This document shows, piece after piece, positions 43,716 through 52,483 of a DNA stretch of 52,483 nt. Source of the DNA: Rubripirellula sp. GTDB taxonomy: Bacteria > Planctomycetota > Planctomycetia > Pirellulales > Pirellulaceae. Position 1 is the stretch's first letter. Each line of letters opens with the position of its first letter. The DNA lies in assembly GCA_012270065.1 (NCBI GenBank), contig JAAXJB010000064.1:19470-71952 (forward strand). Reading direction: 5' to 3'. The position numbers and the translations under genes were made by a program. Under the pieces are notes generated by a model. That model was not told the DNA's origin, did not search any database, and saw nothing but the letters and a program-made list of their open reading frames with translations.

Positions 43716-43722
43716 AACCTCC
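43716..43722 (-). promoter_or_regulatory. Strong ribosome binding site
   Basis: On minus, GGAGGTT lies 6 nt before the ATG at 43707-43709. It is one of the few strong Shine-Dalgarno sites in this window and fixes the start of the 376-residue secreted protein. Confidence 0.75.
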
Positions 43723-43934
43723 GGTAAACAAATTGACAGCCCACCACAGCTGTGGTTTCAGCAGAATCCAGACAATGGCATCCATCGAGGGCAACCACCG
43801 ATCATACCAAGTTGAGATCGACAAACACCAACAATTGATTCACTTGGAATCACAAAAACTGCGGAAGCATCTCATGGAGACGCCTCAACCGCGAGGTCAT
43901 TTCCCAATGCATGGAAAACAGCGACGTACCACAC

Positions 43935-46900
43935 TCAATGATTTGGTGCGGCAACATCATGCAAAGTCGCACCTTTCTCTTCACTAAGCACAAGGATCGC
44001 AAAACGGACTGCACCTTGTGCATCGGAAGCGCTCACACTCGCATAGTCGAATCGGCCCCGAGCATCTGTATATCCATCTTTGTAAAACTTGATTTGACCA
44101 TTCGGGTACTTCGCATAAACCTTGACATAAGTTGCAGGGATCGGCCGATGTGATTCGGAATCTGTCGTTTGCAATTGACCAAAACTTTCCGAAACATAAG
44201 TCGTCAAATCGCCGCCATAGTACAAAGCAGTTGAACGCGAGGCACCAGAAACAGCTTCGACAAGAAGGGTCTGACGTTGTTGATTCTCATTGAGCGGCAA
44301 CAGTCCCATGCCATTGACCGACTCAAATTTCAAACTTTCGGTGTAAGCCGGCTCGACCATCGCCATACGTTGCAGATCGCTCCTGACGAATGGTGCCTTA
44401 CTGAAAAGCAGTTCCAGATCGACACCGTAAAAATTGACATCCACCTGCTTGGTCATTCGGTGATCAATCCGCAATTGGCTGCCTTCGACGCTGAGCAACA
44501 CCTCCGGTTGCTGTTCAGCAGCACTTGCCTGCTGGGCTTCACGATCCATGATCAACAGATCACCCGTTTCGTCCTCGAAGGACTCTCGTGCTGAATCCCG
44601 ATCAGCACCCACAAGTTTTTGGGTCTGCGCCAGCAACTTCTGCTGTTTCAGCTGCGTGGACAACTGTGAAAAACGCATTTTCCAACGAGGAATGGGATTA
44701 TCTGCATATTGCACAGCAATCTCCTGTGCTTTTTGATATTCGCCCTGATGCATGGCCAAGTACGCGGCCATGTAATCATACTGCAGTCGGGTTTCTATCT
44801 TTGCCGAATCTACTTCATCAAAAGTGTCAATCGCCTCGGTGATCCGATTCTGGATCAAAAGGTAGTACGCCAATACCAGCTTGTTTTGATCATCAATGTT
44901 CTGCGAGAAGCCCAACATGCGGGCGAACTGCTCATACTGCGTGCGAAATGTTGAATTCAGTATCTGGTTGTCGTCCCCGAGACGGTGAATACGGGCCCGA
45001 ACCAGTGGCGAATACTCCAGTAACTCAAACATCCTTCTTTCAACCGGATCAATGCGCAACAGGCTGCTTTCAAGAACCGGCCCTACACGCATACACAAAT
45101 CCTGGCGGGTCGTTAAATAGGTCTGAATCGCTGCCTCATCCTGATGGGCAAATCCATAAGCCCAAAGCACCGGCTCAGAGATCTTCTCTGCCTCAAGAAC
45201 ACCAGTCACAACTTTGTAGACCTCCGCATCCTTCATGCGATACGCAATCAGTGACCAGTCAATTTCCCGCAAGTTTGCCTCGGTCAGAAATTCGCGAATT
45301 GCCTCGGGATCACCTTTGGCAACGATATTTTGCCACGTGACCTCATTGCTTTTGGTGTACTCCTCAACGACTGCGAATTCCCTGGCATCGCCCCGTGCAA
45401 GAAGTTTTGAATCCAATGCGGCGGTTGCCGGATAATGCGTGAATTTGCCTGCCTCTGGAAAATAGAACTGGTAGTAAATTGCCTGCACACCAAAAGGCTC
45501 AAGCTTAATCGTTCGGCTATCGGTAAAACGGTTTTTTCCAAGTGGCAGACTACCCGCAGGCACTTGCCAGAAAATGTCCACTGTCCGTTCTTCCACTGTG
45601 GGATTCGAAACAACGATGTGACCCTGGTAACCAACACCGACAAGAAATTCATCAGGATCACTGTTGACCTGTTTTCCTGATCCTGCCTTGATGCGTTCAA
45701 ATCGCTGACCCAGCAGAATGTTCTTTGCTTCGCCATCCACCTCGAGACGCTGAAGCTGTTTTGTAACAACAGCGACTTCATGTTCAGGTTGGTATGCACG
45801 TTTGCGATCTGCGGGCACGCTGACTTCGCCGGCTGATAATGGCAAGCCGGAAAGGGCAAGGGCTACCAACGCATCATGGCGACTGGTGACCGGCCGCAGC
45901 AAATTATCTGACACTCGTAAACTCTCGACATCCATTCCTGCAAGGTCTCTCCAGAATGGGCCTGCTGCGATCAAATCGCCAGGACTCAGACTTCCAACGG
46001 TACGGACATGATCCCACTGTGATTCAGCCCACTGTTTGGTCGGGTCCAGCTTTCTGAAAAACGGTGTTGCTGATCCGGCTTGACGTTTATCTGAACGCCC
46101 CATGTAAAGTTTGGCTTTGCTTTTCTCTTCATCGAGTTGCTCATCTGCCGATTTTCTTGACCGCTTGAAACGTGTTCTTGCTTGGTTTCCAGGAGCAGGC
46201 CGGCCACCAAATCCACCGCCTCCCATGCCTCCCATGCCGCCACCCAGCATCAGTTTTTCCTCGGTTTCCACCATGTCATCATCCATGGCATCGTCAAAGG
46301 CGCTGAGATCCATGGACTTCAAGGCGCTTTCAATACCGAGCCGCTGAAGTTCATGGTTTTCGGGTTGGGTGGCAACGATTTCGCTCAGCTGTCGACGCAC
46401 CGTCTCTCGTACCTGTGGTTCACGCATGGCAAACAGGGCGCGTTCTGCTGCATTCAACTGGTTGTAGTTCCACAACTGTTTGTAGCGTGAAAGATCGCTG
46501 CCCAATAACCAATGGTCGATGAACTGCTTTTCTTTCTTGTTGGCGAGCAGTGGTTTGACCACTTTGTCAAAGAAGTCGCGATCATGAAAACGCAGGAAAA
46601 GATGCAACTCATGACTTGCAAGTCTGGAATACACACGCAACTTGCCGGATCGGTCAAGGGTGTGCCAAGCTGCCAGTTCATCAAACTCACCCAATCGTGG
46701 ATCCGGAACCAGATTTTTGTACAGGTTCATCAGTTGGCCTACTGATCCATAGACCTGCAATTGCGCTGATCCGAGACTCGCGAGATCAAGCGGTTGATCT
46801 GGACCCGCAATCAAAACTCCGCGTTTGAACGTCAAGGGAAGCTCAGTATCGAGAGATTCAGCCAAACGTAAATCTAGTAATTTGGCTGGCTTGGCTTTCT

Positions 46901-49900
46901 GTGTGAATGTCCTCTGGATGATCACAGCCGGAGTGCAGGCAACAACCTGCAGCACAGGGAAGTCCTGAAGCAATTCCTGTGGAACGAAAACCACACCGTT
47001 TTCATCAGGTATCAGATTTGGGAGGACAAATCCGGCATCCGAAAGAAAATCATAATCCGAACCTAGTTTCTGCTCGCGGCCTTTTTCTTTTGCACTTTCA
47101 GCAAGTCGCGACATCCGGTCCATGTCCTGATTGGCCGCGGGCATTCTCTCGGATTTCTCAGGCTGTTGGCTCACATTGGATGTTTCCTCGGTCTCCCATG
47201 GATTCAACAGAACTCCGGGCTGAGGCAGCATCACGCCGGAGTATTTTTTGGCATACCTGCGTTGCAGCACATACTGATATTCATCACCCAGACGCAGATT
47301 ACTGACATAACCTGAAGGTGGCAGATAGAGACGGCGACCCGACAGTGTCTGATGGGGAAGTTCAAGATCCCGCATTGGAGATTCACCTTCCATGTAACGG
47401 GAAGCATACAGGTGAACGTGAGCCAGGTCTGTCTCGCCGGACAACTGGATTTTCAACCCTTCTGCATCTTGTTGTATTGAGGCAATGCCAAGGGGTGCGC
47501 CCAATGACATCTGCCCGTGCCGGATTTTTCCAACCACAACGGAATCAATCACTGGCCCGTCGACCACGGCAATTTTGACAATCCGCGCAGTTTCAAGATC
47601 GATCAGGTGATAGTCACCAGCAGGGACTTTCCGGATGCTGAGCAATCCACTTCCTGCTAGCAGCCGGCCCGTGCGATCAGTCCCATAAGCACCTCCCCGC
47701 AGTTCAATGAAGCGGAAACGCCCGGACGCGTCTTCCAAAAATTCGGGCAACGGAAGAACAATATCACGACCAACAGCAGCATGGATTTCATCCGCCCAGT
47801 GCGTTCCATCTCTTTGCAATTCGCGCTGATGCCTCAGACCACCCGATACAGAAAAACTGATCACATCAACGCCGGGAAGCTCACCCAAGCGGATTTTTCC
47901 CTGGTCATCTGACTGAAATGTATCGTTCACTGCGCTGTTACGTACGTTCGTGGTGAATGCAACAGAAACACTGGCTCCTGCGATTGGCTCTCCGTTACGA
48001 CCTCTTACCTCGATCAGATAGTCTTTATCATCGCGAGTAAGATACGCATCGTGAGTAAGGTTGGTCTGTCGGATACCTGAAACGTCCCAGCTTTTCGACA
48101 CTGTCAATGTCTGTTGCTGCCCGTTGGCCAGTTTGACGAGGGAACCACTCAACGTGACCTCAAGATTCGACAGTCGCAGCGGTACGCGAAGGGGAACAAC
48201 AAGGTCCTCATTCTGCTTGATTTCAAGATCACCCATTTCGTGCTTCATGACGATTCCATCAAGATCTCTTGCCGAAATCTGGACAACGACATCCTGTAAC
48301 GTTTCTGGCGCAATTGGCTGATTGCCCAGCATCAGCCGCGGACGAATGACCAAATCGGTTTCACCACCACCCTGCAAACAGGAACGATCCAGGTGAAAAC
48401 CTGCAGTTAATTCATAGTTCTCCAGCAATGCTGAAAACTGGACAGGTCTAGCGATGAATCCATCGCTGATAACGGCTTTCCTGATGCCTTGATCCACCAC
48501 AGGCGGCAAGACAATGCGCCCATTGTCATCTGCAATGAACTCCCGTGAACTCACCCACATTGTTGCGGCAGGAATCGGCTCACCGTGCTCGTCAATGATG
48601 GTGAACACCATTCCATTGGCATCCGTCGATTGCACATGACCGATCAAGCCACGCCGGATCAGCGCTCGAGCACGCAAGCCTTTGCCAAACAGGTCCACTA
48701 CCCACACGCCACGGTTCGCGACACCGGGTAGATCGATGGTCTCTCCATGCCGGATGACCGCTGGATGATTGAACCTGATTTTCTGTTCCTGCGTCGCAAC
48801 CAAACCATCAAGATCAATGTCTGTGTTCAACAACTCTGAATGATGACGGTAATACGAAGACGTGTTGATTTTGTAGGTGCGCACAACAAGTTCGGGAATA
48901 TTCTTGATGTCAACTTTCAATTGCGTTTTTTCGTCATCAGAAAAATACCTCGGGTTCTCGATTGAAAGTTGCAACTCAACACGATCACGCAGTTCTTTGC
49001 GCTGTTTCGCATCAAGCATTTTGTACCATTGCTCATCATTGCCAATTCCATTCAATAATTTGGTTTCAGCAAAGACACGCCGCAAATACTCAGGCTTGAG
49101 ATATTTTTTGAACTCATCTGAATCATTCTCGTTTTTGAGAAAATGCTGCAGATGCATGCGAACCACCGGTTCTTCATTGCCAACGGGTGGCAGTAGAGCG
49201 CGATCGGTGAAGTCATCCGACAAACGCGCTTTCTGTCCGACATTACGAACAAGATCCTCATGTACCAGAGGACTGAGACGTGGCAGCTTCAAATAGCGCT
49301 CAAACAACTCACGATCGTAGATGCCATTCTGCAAATTCACTTCAAGCAGGCGATACATTGCTGCGGCCTGCATGCCGGCATAACTTCCCGGCAATCGGCG
49401 GACATAAGCTTCAACTCGCTCAAGGTAATCGGTCTTGACATCCAATTGCTGAACAAGATCCTGATCCGCCGTCGGACGCAGACGCTGCAGCATTGCCGAC
49501 ACGAATTTTTCATCTGCTGCGACCTTCGGAACTTCTCTGCCAAGCACCTCCAGTTCTTTGCGTGTCAGAAACTGATGTGCGTTGAGATCTCCAAACACCT
49601 GTTTATTGGCAGGACGACTCTTGATTTCCCGAACGACAAGTTCTCCCAACTGATCTATGTAGGCGCCTTTTACCCTTCCGAGAAAGTCTCGCAAACTGAT
49701 ATTGAAACCAGCTGTTCGGTCTTGCAGAAAACGTTTTCCAAGGGAGCGCAATCCAGCCACTTTGATGACATCCCGTCTTTTTAGGGCATCTTTGAGCAGG
49801 ACATCTTCAGCCAGTCTGGCACTGTCCAATTCACTTGGAAAACGGCGTTCCGCTCTGGTAGTTGGCGGTGCGTGATTCAGGTCAATTCCCAAACGTCTGA

Positions 49901-50246
49901 CGAGATAGTCGATTGACCTTTTTGGCGAAGCCTCATAGGTCAGCAGACGCTGACGATCAGTCATCGCAACAATGGCTGCCGTTTCTTTTCCATTTTTGGA
50001 ATCGCGCCATTCTGCAAGCATGGCTTCACTACGTTCCAGTTTTCCGTTCGTCTGATAGAACAGGCAATGATAAAAGAAATAATCATCACTTCCGGGAATC
50101 AACTCAGCCAACATGGCCTCACGATCCTTTGCCAGAGCGTAACGCTCCATCCAGCTCACTGGCTCAGCATGAACCGCTGTGAATCCAACCAGCAAGGCTG
50201 CCAGCGGAGAAAGAACAAACCATCGAATACACGACCTGGAAACCAT
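43935..50246 (-). CDS. Giant secreted protein, macroglobulin-like without thioester
   Basis: This protein has about 2103 residues. I chose ATG 50246 (MVSRSCIRWFVLSPLAALLVGFTAVHA) because it starts a good signal peptide. The frame is open 21 codons further, with another ATG at 50252. The N-terminal 400 residues are helical and repeat-like. The middle has beta-sandwich domains like macroglobulin/carboxypeptidase-regulatory domains (NGEPIAGASVSVAF, DDQGKIRLGEL; GEPIPAATMWV), and the last 130 residues form another (DARGRFDYASV). A Gly/Met-rich hinge (LGGGMGGMGGGGFGG) and a basic stretch (RFKRSRKSADEQ) lie near residue 1410. I see no CGEQ-type thioester. A TPR-like stretch precedes the C-terminal domain. 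It may be a periplasmic surveillance or structural protein; the function is unknown. Confidence 0.82.
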   Translation of the reverse strand: MVSRSCIRWFVLSPLAALLVGFTAVHAEPVSWMERYALAKDREAMLAELIPGSDDYFFYHCLFYQTNGKLERSEAMLAEWRDSKNGKETAAIVAMTDRQRLLTYEASPKRSIDYLVRRLGIDLNHAPPTTRAERRFPSELDSARLAEDVLLKDALKRRDVIKVAGLRSLGKRFLQDRTAGFNISLRDFLGRVKGAYIDQLGELVVREIKSRPANKQVFGDLNAHQFLTRKELEVLGREVPKVAADEKFVSAMLQRLRPTADQDLVQQLDVKTDYLERVEAYVRRLPGSYAGMQAAAMYRLLEVNLQNGIYDRELFERYLKLPRLSPLVHEDLVRNVGQKARLSDDFTDRALLPPVGNEEPVVRMHLQHFLKNENDSDEFKKYLKPEYLRRVFAETKLLNGIGNDEQWYKMLDAKQRKELRDRVELQLSIENPRYFSDDEKTQLKVDIKNIPELVVRTYKINTSSYYRHHSELLNTDIDLDGLVATQEQKIRFNHPAVIRHGETIDLPGVANRGVWVVDLFGKGLRARALIRRGLIGHVQSTDANGMVFTIIDEHGEPIPAATMWVSSREFIADDNGRIVLPPVVDQGIRKAVISDGFIARPVQFSALLENYELTAGFHLDRSCLQGGGETDLVIRPRLMLGNQPIAPETLQDVVVQISARDLDGIVMKHEMGDLEIKQNEDLVVPLRVPLRLSNLEVTLSGSLVKLANGQQQTLTVSKSWDVSGIRQTNLTHDAYLTRDDKDYLIEVRGRNGEPIAGASVSVAFTTNVRNSAVNDTFQSDDQGKIRLGELPGVDVISFSVSGGLRHQRELQRDGTHWADEIHAAVGRDIVLPLPEFLEDASGRFRFIELRGGAYGTDRTGRLLAGSGLLSIRKVPAGDYHLIDLETARIVKIAVVDGPVIDSVVVGKIRHGQMSLGAPLGIASIQQDAEGLKIQLSGETDLAHVHLYASRYMEGESPMRDLELPHQTLSGRRLYLPPSGYVSNLRLGDEYQYVLQRRYAKKYSGVMLPQPGVLLNPWETEETSNVSQQPEKSERMPAANQDMDRMSRLAESAKEKGREQKLGSDYDFLSDAGFVLPNLIPDENGVVFVPQELLQDFPVLQVVACTPAVIIQRTFTQKAKPAKLLDLRLAESLDTELPLTFKRGVLIAGPDQPLDLASLGSAQLQVYGSVGQLMNLYKNLVPDPRLGEFDELAAWHTLDRSGKLRVYSRLASHELHLFLRFHDRDFFDKVVKPLLANKKEKQFIDHWLLGSDLSRYKQLWNYNQLNAAERALFAMREPQVRETVRRQLSEIVATQPENHELQRLGIESALKSMDLSAFDDAMDDDMVETEEKLMLGGGMGGMGGGGFGGRPAPGNQARTRFKRSRKSADEQLDEEKSKAKLYMGRSDKRQAGSATPFFRKLDPTKQWAESQWDHVRTVGSLSPGDLIAAGPFWRDLAGMDVESLRVSDNLLRPVTSRHDALVALALSGLPLSAGEVSVPADRKRAYQPEHEVAVVTKQLQRLEVDGEAKNILLGQRFERIKAGSGKQVNSDPDEFLVGVGYQGHIVVSNPTVEERTVDIFWQVPAGSLPLGKNRFTDSRTIKLEPFGVQAIYYQFYFPEAGKFTHYPATAALDSKLLARGDAREFAVVEEYTKSNEVTWQNIVAKGDPEAIREFLTEANLREIDWSLIAYRMKDAEVYKVVTGVLEAEKISEPVLWAYGFAHQDEAAIQTYLTTRQDLCMRVGPVLESSLLRIDPVERRMFELLEYSPLVRARIHRLGDDNQILNSTFRTQYEQFARMLGFSQNIDDQNKLVLAYYLLIQNRITEAIDTFDEVDSAKIETRLQYDYMAAYLAMHQGEYQKAQEIAVQYADNPIPRWKMRFSQLSTQLKQQKLLAQTQKLVGADRDSARESFEDETGDLLIMDREAQQASAAEQQPEVLLSVEGSQLRIDHRMTKQVDVNFYGVDLELLFSKAPFVRSDLQRMAMVEPAYTESLKFESVNGMGLLPLNENQQRQTLLVEAVSGASRSTALYYGGDLTTYVSESFGQLQTTDSESHRPIPATYVKVYAKYPNGQIKFYKDGYTDARGRFDYASVSASDAQGAVRFAILVLSEEKGATLHDVAAPNH

Positions 50247-50351
50247 GAACATGGTAAATATTTCCGTTGAAAAGAACGCAGGAACCGGATGCCGAACGAC
50301 GCCATACACCGTGACACTCTCTGGCTAATGATTTTTCACCACCACATCAAA

Positions 50352-50389
50352 CCGTCACAAAACCACCAGTCCCGTCACAAAACCACCAG
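50352..50389. repeat. Two 18-bp direct repeats
   Basis: CCGTCACAAAACCACCAG occurs at 50352-50369 and again at 50372-50389, perfectly repeated with a 20-bp period. It lies about 105 bp upstream of the chosen start of the giant secreted protein. The spacing, two helical turns, would suit a protein-binding site, but it may be only a small tandem duplication. Confidence 0.85.
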
Positions 50390-50532
50390 ACAGCCAACGA
50401 AGCAACGCCCCACTTCTTAGGAAAGATATGCGATTTGAAAGTGTTGGAGTTCGACTCACATTATCGCAGGAAAAGTCATCATTGCGAAAAAAAACAGGTG
50501 AAGCCCGTGTAATACGCAGCCTGAGGTATGGA

Positions 50533-51717
50533 TTAAATCAGCTTTCGGATCTTGACCAATAACTCGTCGATCATCTCGCTGTGATGCGCGGCGGAAAGAG
50601 AAATCCGCAATCTGGCTGTTCCCTTTGCCACAGTCGGTGGTCGAATTGCTGGCACATAAAATCCATGTTTCGCCAACTCCGCTGACACCTCAACCACTCG
50701 GGAGTCCGAGCCGATGATTAGCGGAATGATGGGCACAGACGCCTCCAGATCGCTCCGGGTCTCAATGGAAAGTTCCGACCTGACATGGCGTGCCAACTGC
50801 TGGACCCGTTCCCGACGTTCAGGTCGATTGACGATATCACTGATGCCAGCCTGGGCAAATGCAACTGCTGCGGGAGTCAGAGACGTGCTGTAAATCAACG
50901 GTCGACAATGATTGATCAAGTGATCAACCACGATACGTGGAGCTGCTACGAAGCCTCCCTGACTGCCAACCGCCTTACTCAATGTGCCGATTCGTATCAA
51001 AATCTGATCTTTCACGCCCAACGCATCACAGACACCTGAACCATCTTTTCCGAGCACGCCTGTACCGTGTGCTTCATCTGCAATCACACAGGCATCATGC
51101 CTTCGCGCCACCTCCTGCAAATCGCAAAGAGGTGCGATGCACCCATCCATCCCAAACACCGTGTTCGTCAGTATCCAGACTCGACCATACTGATGGCGTT
51201 TCTGTTGCAGGAGACAGTCAACTTTCCGCCAATCGCCGTGCGGATACACCACGCACTCCGCCCGAGCCAGGCGGCATCCATCAATCAATGATGCATGATT
51301 GAGTTCATCACTCAGAATCAGGTCTCCAGACTCTGCCAAAGCACTGATCGTGCCGCTGCATGCCGCATAGCCCGAAGGAAAAAGGACGACTGCTTCCGTT
51401 TCCTCGAACCTGGCAAGTTGCTTGCTCAACAGCTCATGTTCCATGCTCCATCCAGACAATAGCGCGCTTGCACCACTGCCAGCCGTTGCTTTCGAATCCA
51501 GATCGCCAAAGCTCGTCTTTGGCAAAGCATTCTTATCACCCCGCCCGCGCATCTCCATCGCCAGACCCAAATAATCGTTTGACCCGAAATCCAGAACGCG
51601 GCGGCCATTCGATTCAACCAGATAAACACCTTCGCGCTCGCGCGGAATCAGCGTTCGGAAACGCTGTGATTCCCTGAGACTCTGTTGGCGCTGCTGCAGG
51701 TAATCAAAACTGGTCAT
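50533..51717 (-). CDS. bioF: 8-amino-7-oxononanoate synthase
   Basis: This 394-residue PLP enzyme of the alpha-oxoamine synthase family would join pimeloyl thioester and alanine to give 8-amino-7-oxononanoate, the first committed ring-building step of biotin synthesis. Visible features are FGSNDYLGL, GSGASALLSG, DELNHASLIDG, DEAHGTGVLG (D214, H217), and the PLP lysine K248 in GTLSKAVGSQGG. Length is full for BioF. Related enzymes (Kbl, HemA, SPT) share these motifs. The FGSNDYLGL and HASLIDG forms fit BioF best. No other bio gene is visible; a HIT-family gene lies 49 bp upstream on the same strand. Confidence 0.88.
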   Translation of the reverse strand: MTSFDYLQQRQQSLRESQRFRTLIPREREGVYLVESNGRRVLDFGSNDYLGLAMEMRGRGDKNALPKTSFGDLDSKATAGSGASALLSGWSMEHELLSKQLARFEETEAVVLFPSGYAACSGTISALAESGDLILSDELNHASLIDGCRLARAECVVYPHGDWRKVDCLLQQKRHQYGRVWILTNTVFGMDGCIAPLCDLQEVARRHDACVIADEAHGTGVLGKDGSGVCDALGVKDQILIRIGTLSKAVGSQGGFVAAPRIVVDHLINHCRPLIYSTSLTPAAVAFAQAGISDIVNRPERRERVQQLARHVRSELSIETRSDLEASVPIIPLIIGSDSRVVEVSAELAKHGFYVPAIRPPTVAKGTARLRISLSAAHHSEMIDELLVKIRKLI

Positions 51718-51766
51718 CGTTCATCGGGGCTCAATATTGGGCGAATGAAAAGATCTGCGACGATGA

Positions 51767-52105
51767 TCATCCCGGTGGCCAGCCCAACTTGCGACCACCC
51801 AAAACATGAAAATGCAAGTGCATCACTTCCTGACCACCATCCTCGCGAGTATTCGCGATAAGACGATAACCTCCTACCAAACCTTCAGATTCTGCTACCT
51901 GGGATGCAACCAACACGCAACGTCCCACGATCGCCTCATCTTCATCTGATAGATCAGCCAATGATACGATTTCTTTTTTGGGAATCACAAGAAAATGCGT
52001 CGGGGCTTTCGGATTGATATCCCGAAATGCAAGGCAAATGTCATCTTCATAAAGTACATCAGCAGGAATCTCCCCCGCGATGATTTTTGAAAAAACTGTT
52101 GTCAT
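51767..52105 (-). CDS. HIT-family nucleotide hydrolase (HinT-like)
   Basis: This 112-residue protein of the histidine-triad family hydrolyses phosphoramidates or nucleoside phosphates. It begins TVFSKIIAGEIPADVLYEDD, continues AFRDINPKAPTHFLVIPKK, and ends with the histidine triad HLHFHVLGGRKL. The start is ATG 52103-52105. The frame continues 33 codons further upstream, but the added residues are not typical and HinT proteins start at this point. Length equals that of bacterial HinT. It precedes bioF by 49 bp on the same strand. Confidence 0.94.
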   Translation of the reverse strand: MTTVFSKIIAGEIPADVLYEDDICLAFRDINPKAPTHFLVIPKKEIVSLADLSDEDEAIVGRCVLVASQVAESEGLVGGYRLIANTREDGGQEVMHLHFHVLGGRKLGWPPG

Positions 52106-52331
52106 CAAAACTCTCTGAAAAATCTCGGCAGGAAGTTTCGCAAGCCTCAAAAATGCAGCAACAGAACGGCAAATCTGCTCGCACGACATAGTGCCACTTT
52201 TCAATGCAGCTCATTGCAAGTGCCAACCCCTCTTCCCAACTTCCATCCAAAGCGAGGTGCTGTCAGACTAGCAGATCAGGGCCCAAGACCAAATCAGTAC
52301 ACAAACAAACTGAGTACTTCCAACGGAAATC

Positions 52332-52483
52332 ATGGCATCAGTCCACGCCATCGTTCCAATTTCTTCAAATGTAGCGTCGAAAATTCAAGGCGAATCGTTA
52401 AACGACGACTGTTTGCAGATGTCATGGCTGAATTTGCACGATGCTGTGATCTCCAGTACGTGGGATCTCCAGTACGTGGGATC
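52332..52483 (+). CDS. Possible partial gene running off the right edge
   Basis: From ATG 52332 a frame stays open for 50 codons to the window end, beginning MASVHAIVPISSNVASK and running on through the tandem repeat at the edge. An in-frame stop lies 18 nt upstream of the ATG, and the sequence before it (CGGAAATC) is only a weak ribosome site. I see no family signature. It could be the start of a real gene or a chance frame in the region upstream of the HIT gene. Confidence 0.25.
   Translation, partial: MASVHAIVPISSNVASKIQGESLNDDCLQMSWLNLHDAVISSTWDLQYVG
52448..52483. repeat. 16-bp tandem repeat at window edge
   Basis: GATCTCCAGTACGTGG occurs at 52448-52463 and again at 52464-52479, and the third unit begins (GATC) at the last bases. 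The copies are identical, so more units may follow outside the window. The 16-bp period is not a multiple of three, so expansion would shift any reading frame. Confidence 0.9.

Noticed and set aside
43935-50246. Classical alpha-2-macroglobulin protease trap
   Set aside because: No CGEQ-type thioester or clear bait region is visible, so only domain-level resemblance is claimed.
50352-50389. CRISPR array
   Set aside because: Only two 18-bp copies with a 2-bp gap. There is no spacer-sized interval and no cas gene anywhere in the window.

Overview
The window reads as chromosomal DNA of a planctomycete (Planctomycetales-like). This rests on gene content: a MoxR / DUF58 / BatA-type / DUF4159 block, a Tat-exported Gfo/Idh/MocA oxidoreductase, a very large secreted propeller protein with CBM-like and malectin-like ends, a cytochrome c/azurin fusion, and many large secreted proteins of unknown role. 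Genes are dense on both strands. I found no rRNA, tRNA, CRISPR array, insertion sequence or prophage.

Layout. 32-196: ribosomal protein bL33 (minus). 408-7426: a divergent envelope block, with a DUF4159/toroid protein on minus and MoxR ATPase, DUF58 and a BatA-like membrane protein on plus. 7889-11707: a giant RND/MMPL-type membrane protein, closed by a strong bidirectional hairpin terminator. 11779-17998 (minus): a sialic-acid catabolic set (N-acetylneuraminate lyase, a NanM-like kelch domain fused to a sodium/solute symporter, N-acylglucosamine 2-epimerase) followed by a Tat-exported oxidoreductase. 18047-19741: a DNA methyltransferase fused through an unknown middle region to a GIY-YIG domain. 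19941-28596 (minus): three exported proteins, namely a cytochrome c / propeller / azurin fusion, a small unknown, and a 1442-residue PQQ-like propeller with a methyltransferase-like insert.

29051-37594 (plus) is the most striking block. It is a tightly packed six-gene DNA-repair operon: a radical SAM protein with a C-terminal HhH, a fusion of its partner domain to a UdgX-type uracil-DNA glycosylase, an MBL-fold exonuclease, an ATP-dependent DNA ligase, an Lhr-type DEXH helicase and a metallophosphoesterase nuclease. The last four form the known ligase-associated (Lhr-Core/MPE/Exo/Lig) module. The first two form the radical-SAM-linked UDG module. Their translational coupling in one transcript suggests a single pathway: lesion recognition or covalent capture, incision, resection, unwinding and sealing. 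A DEDDh exonuclease with a C-terminal BRCT domain follows at 37801-38838.

39061-52483 holds an exported alpha/beta hydrolase, a 655-residue protein resembling the DUF5682/TraB-like clan, a secreted unknown, a secreted protein of about 2100 residues with macroglobulin-like features but no thioester, bioF, and a HIT-family hydrolase. A 16-bp tandem repeat runs off the right edge.

All assignments come from reading motifs and architecture by eye. No database search was run.
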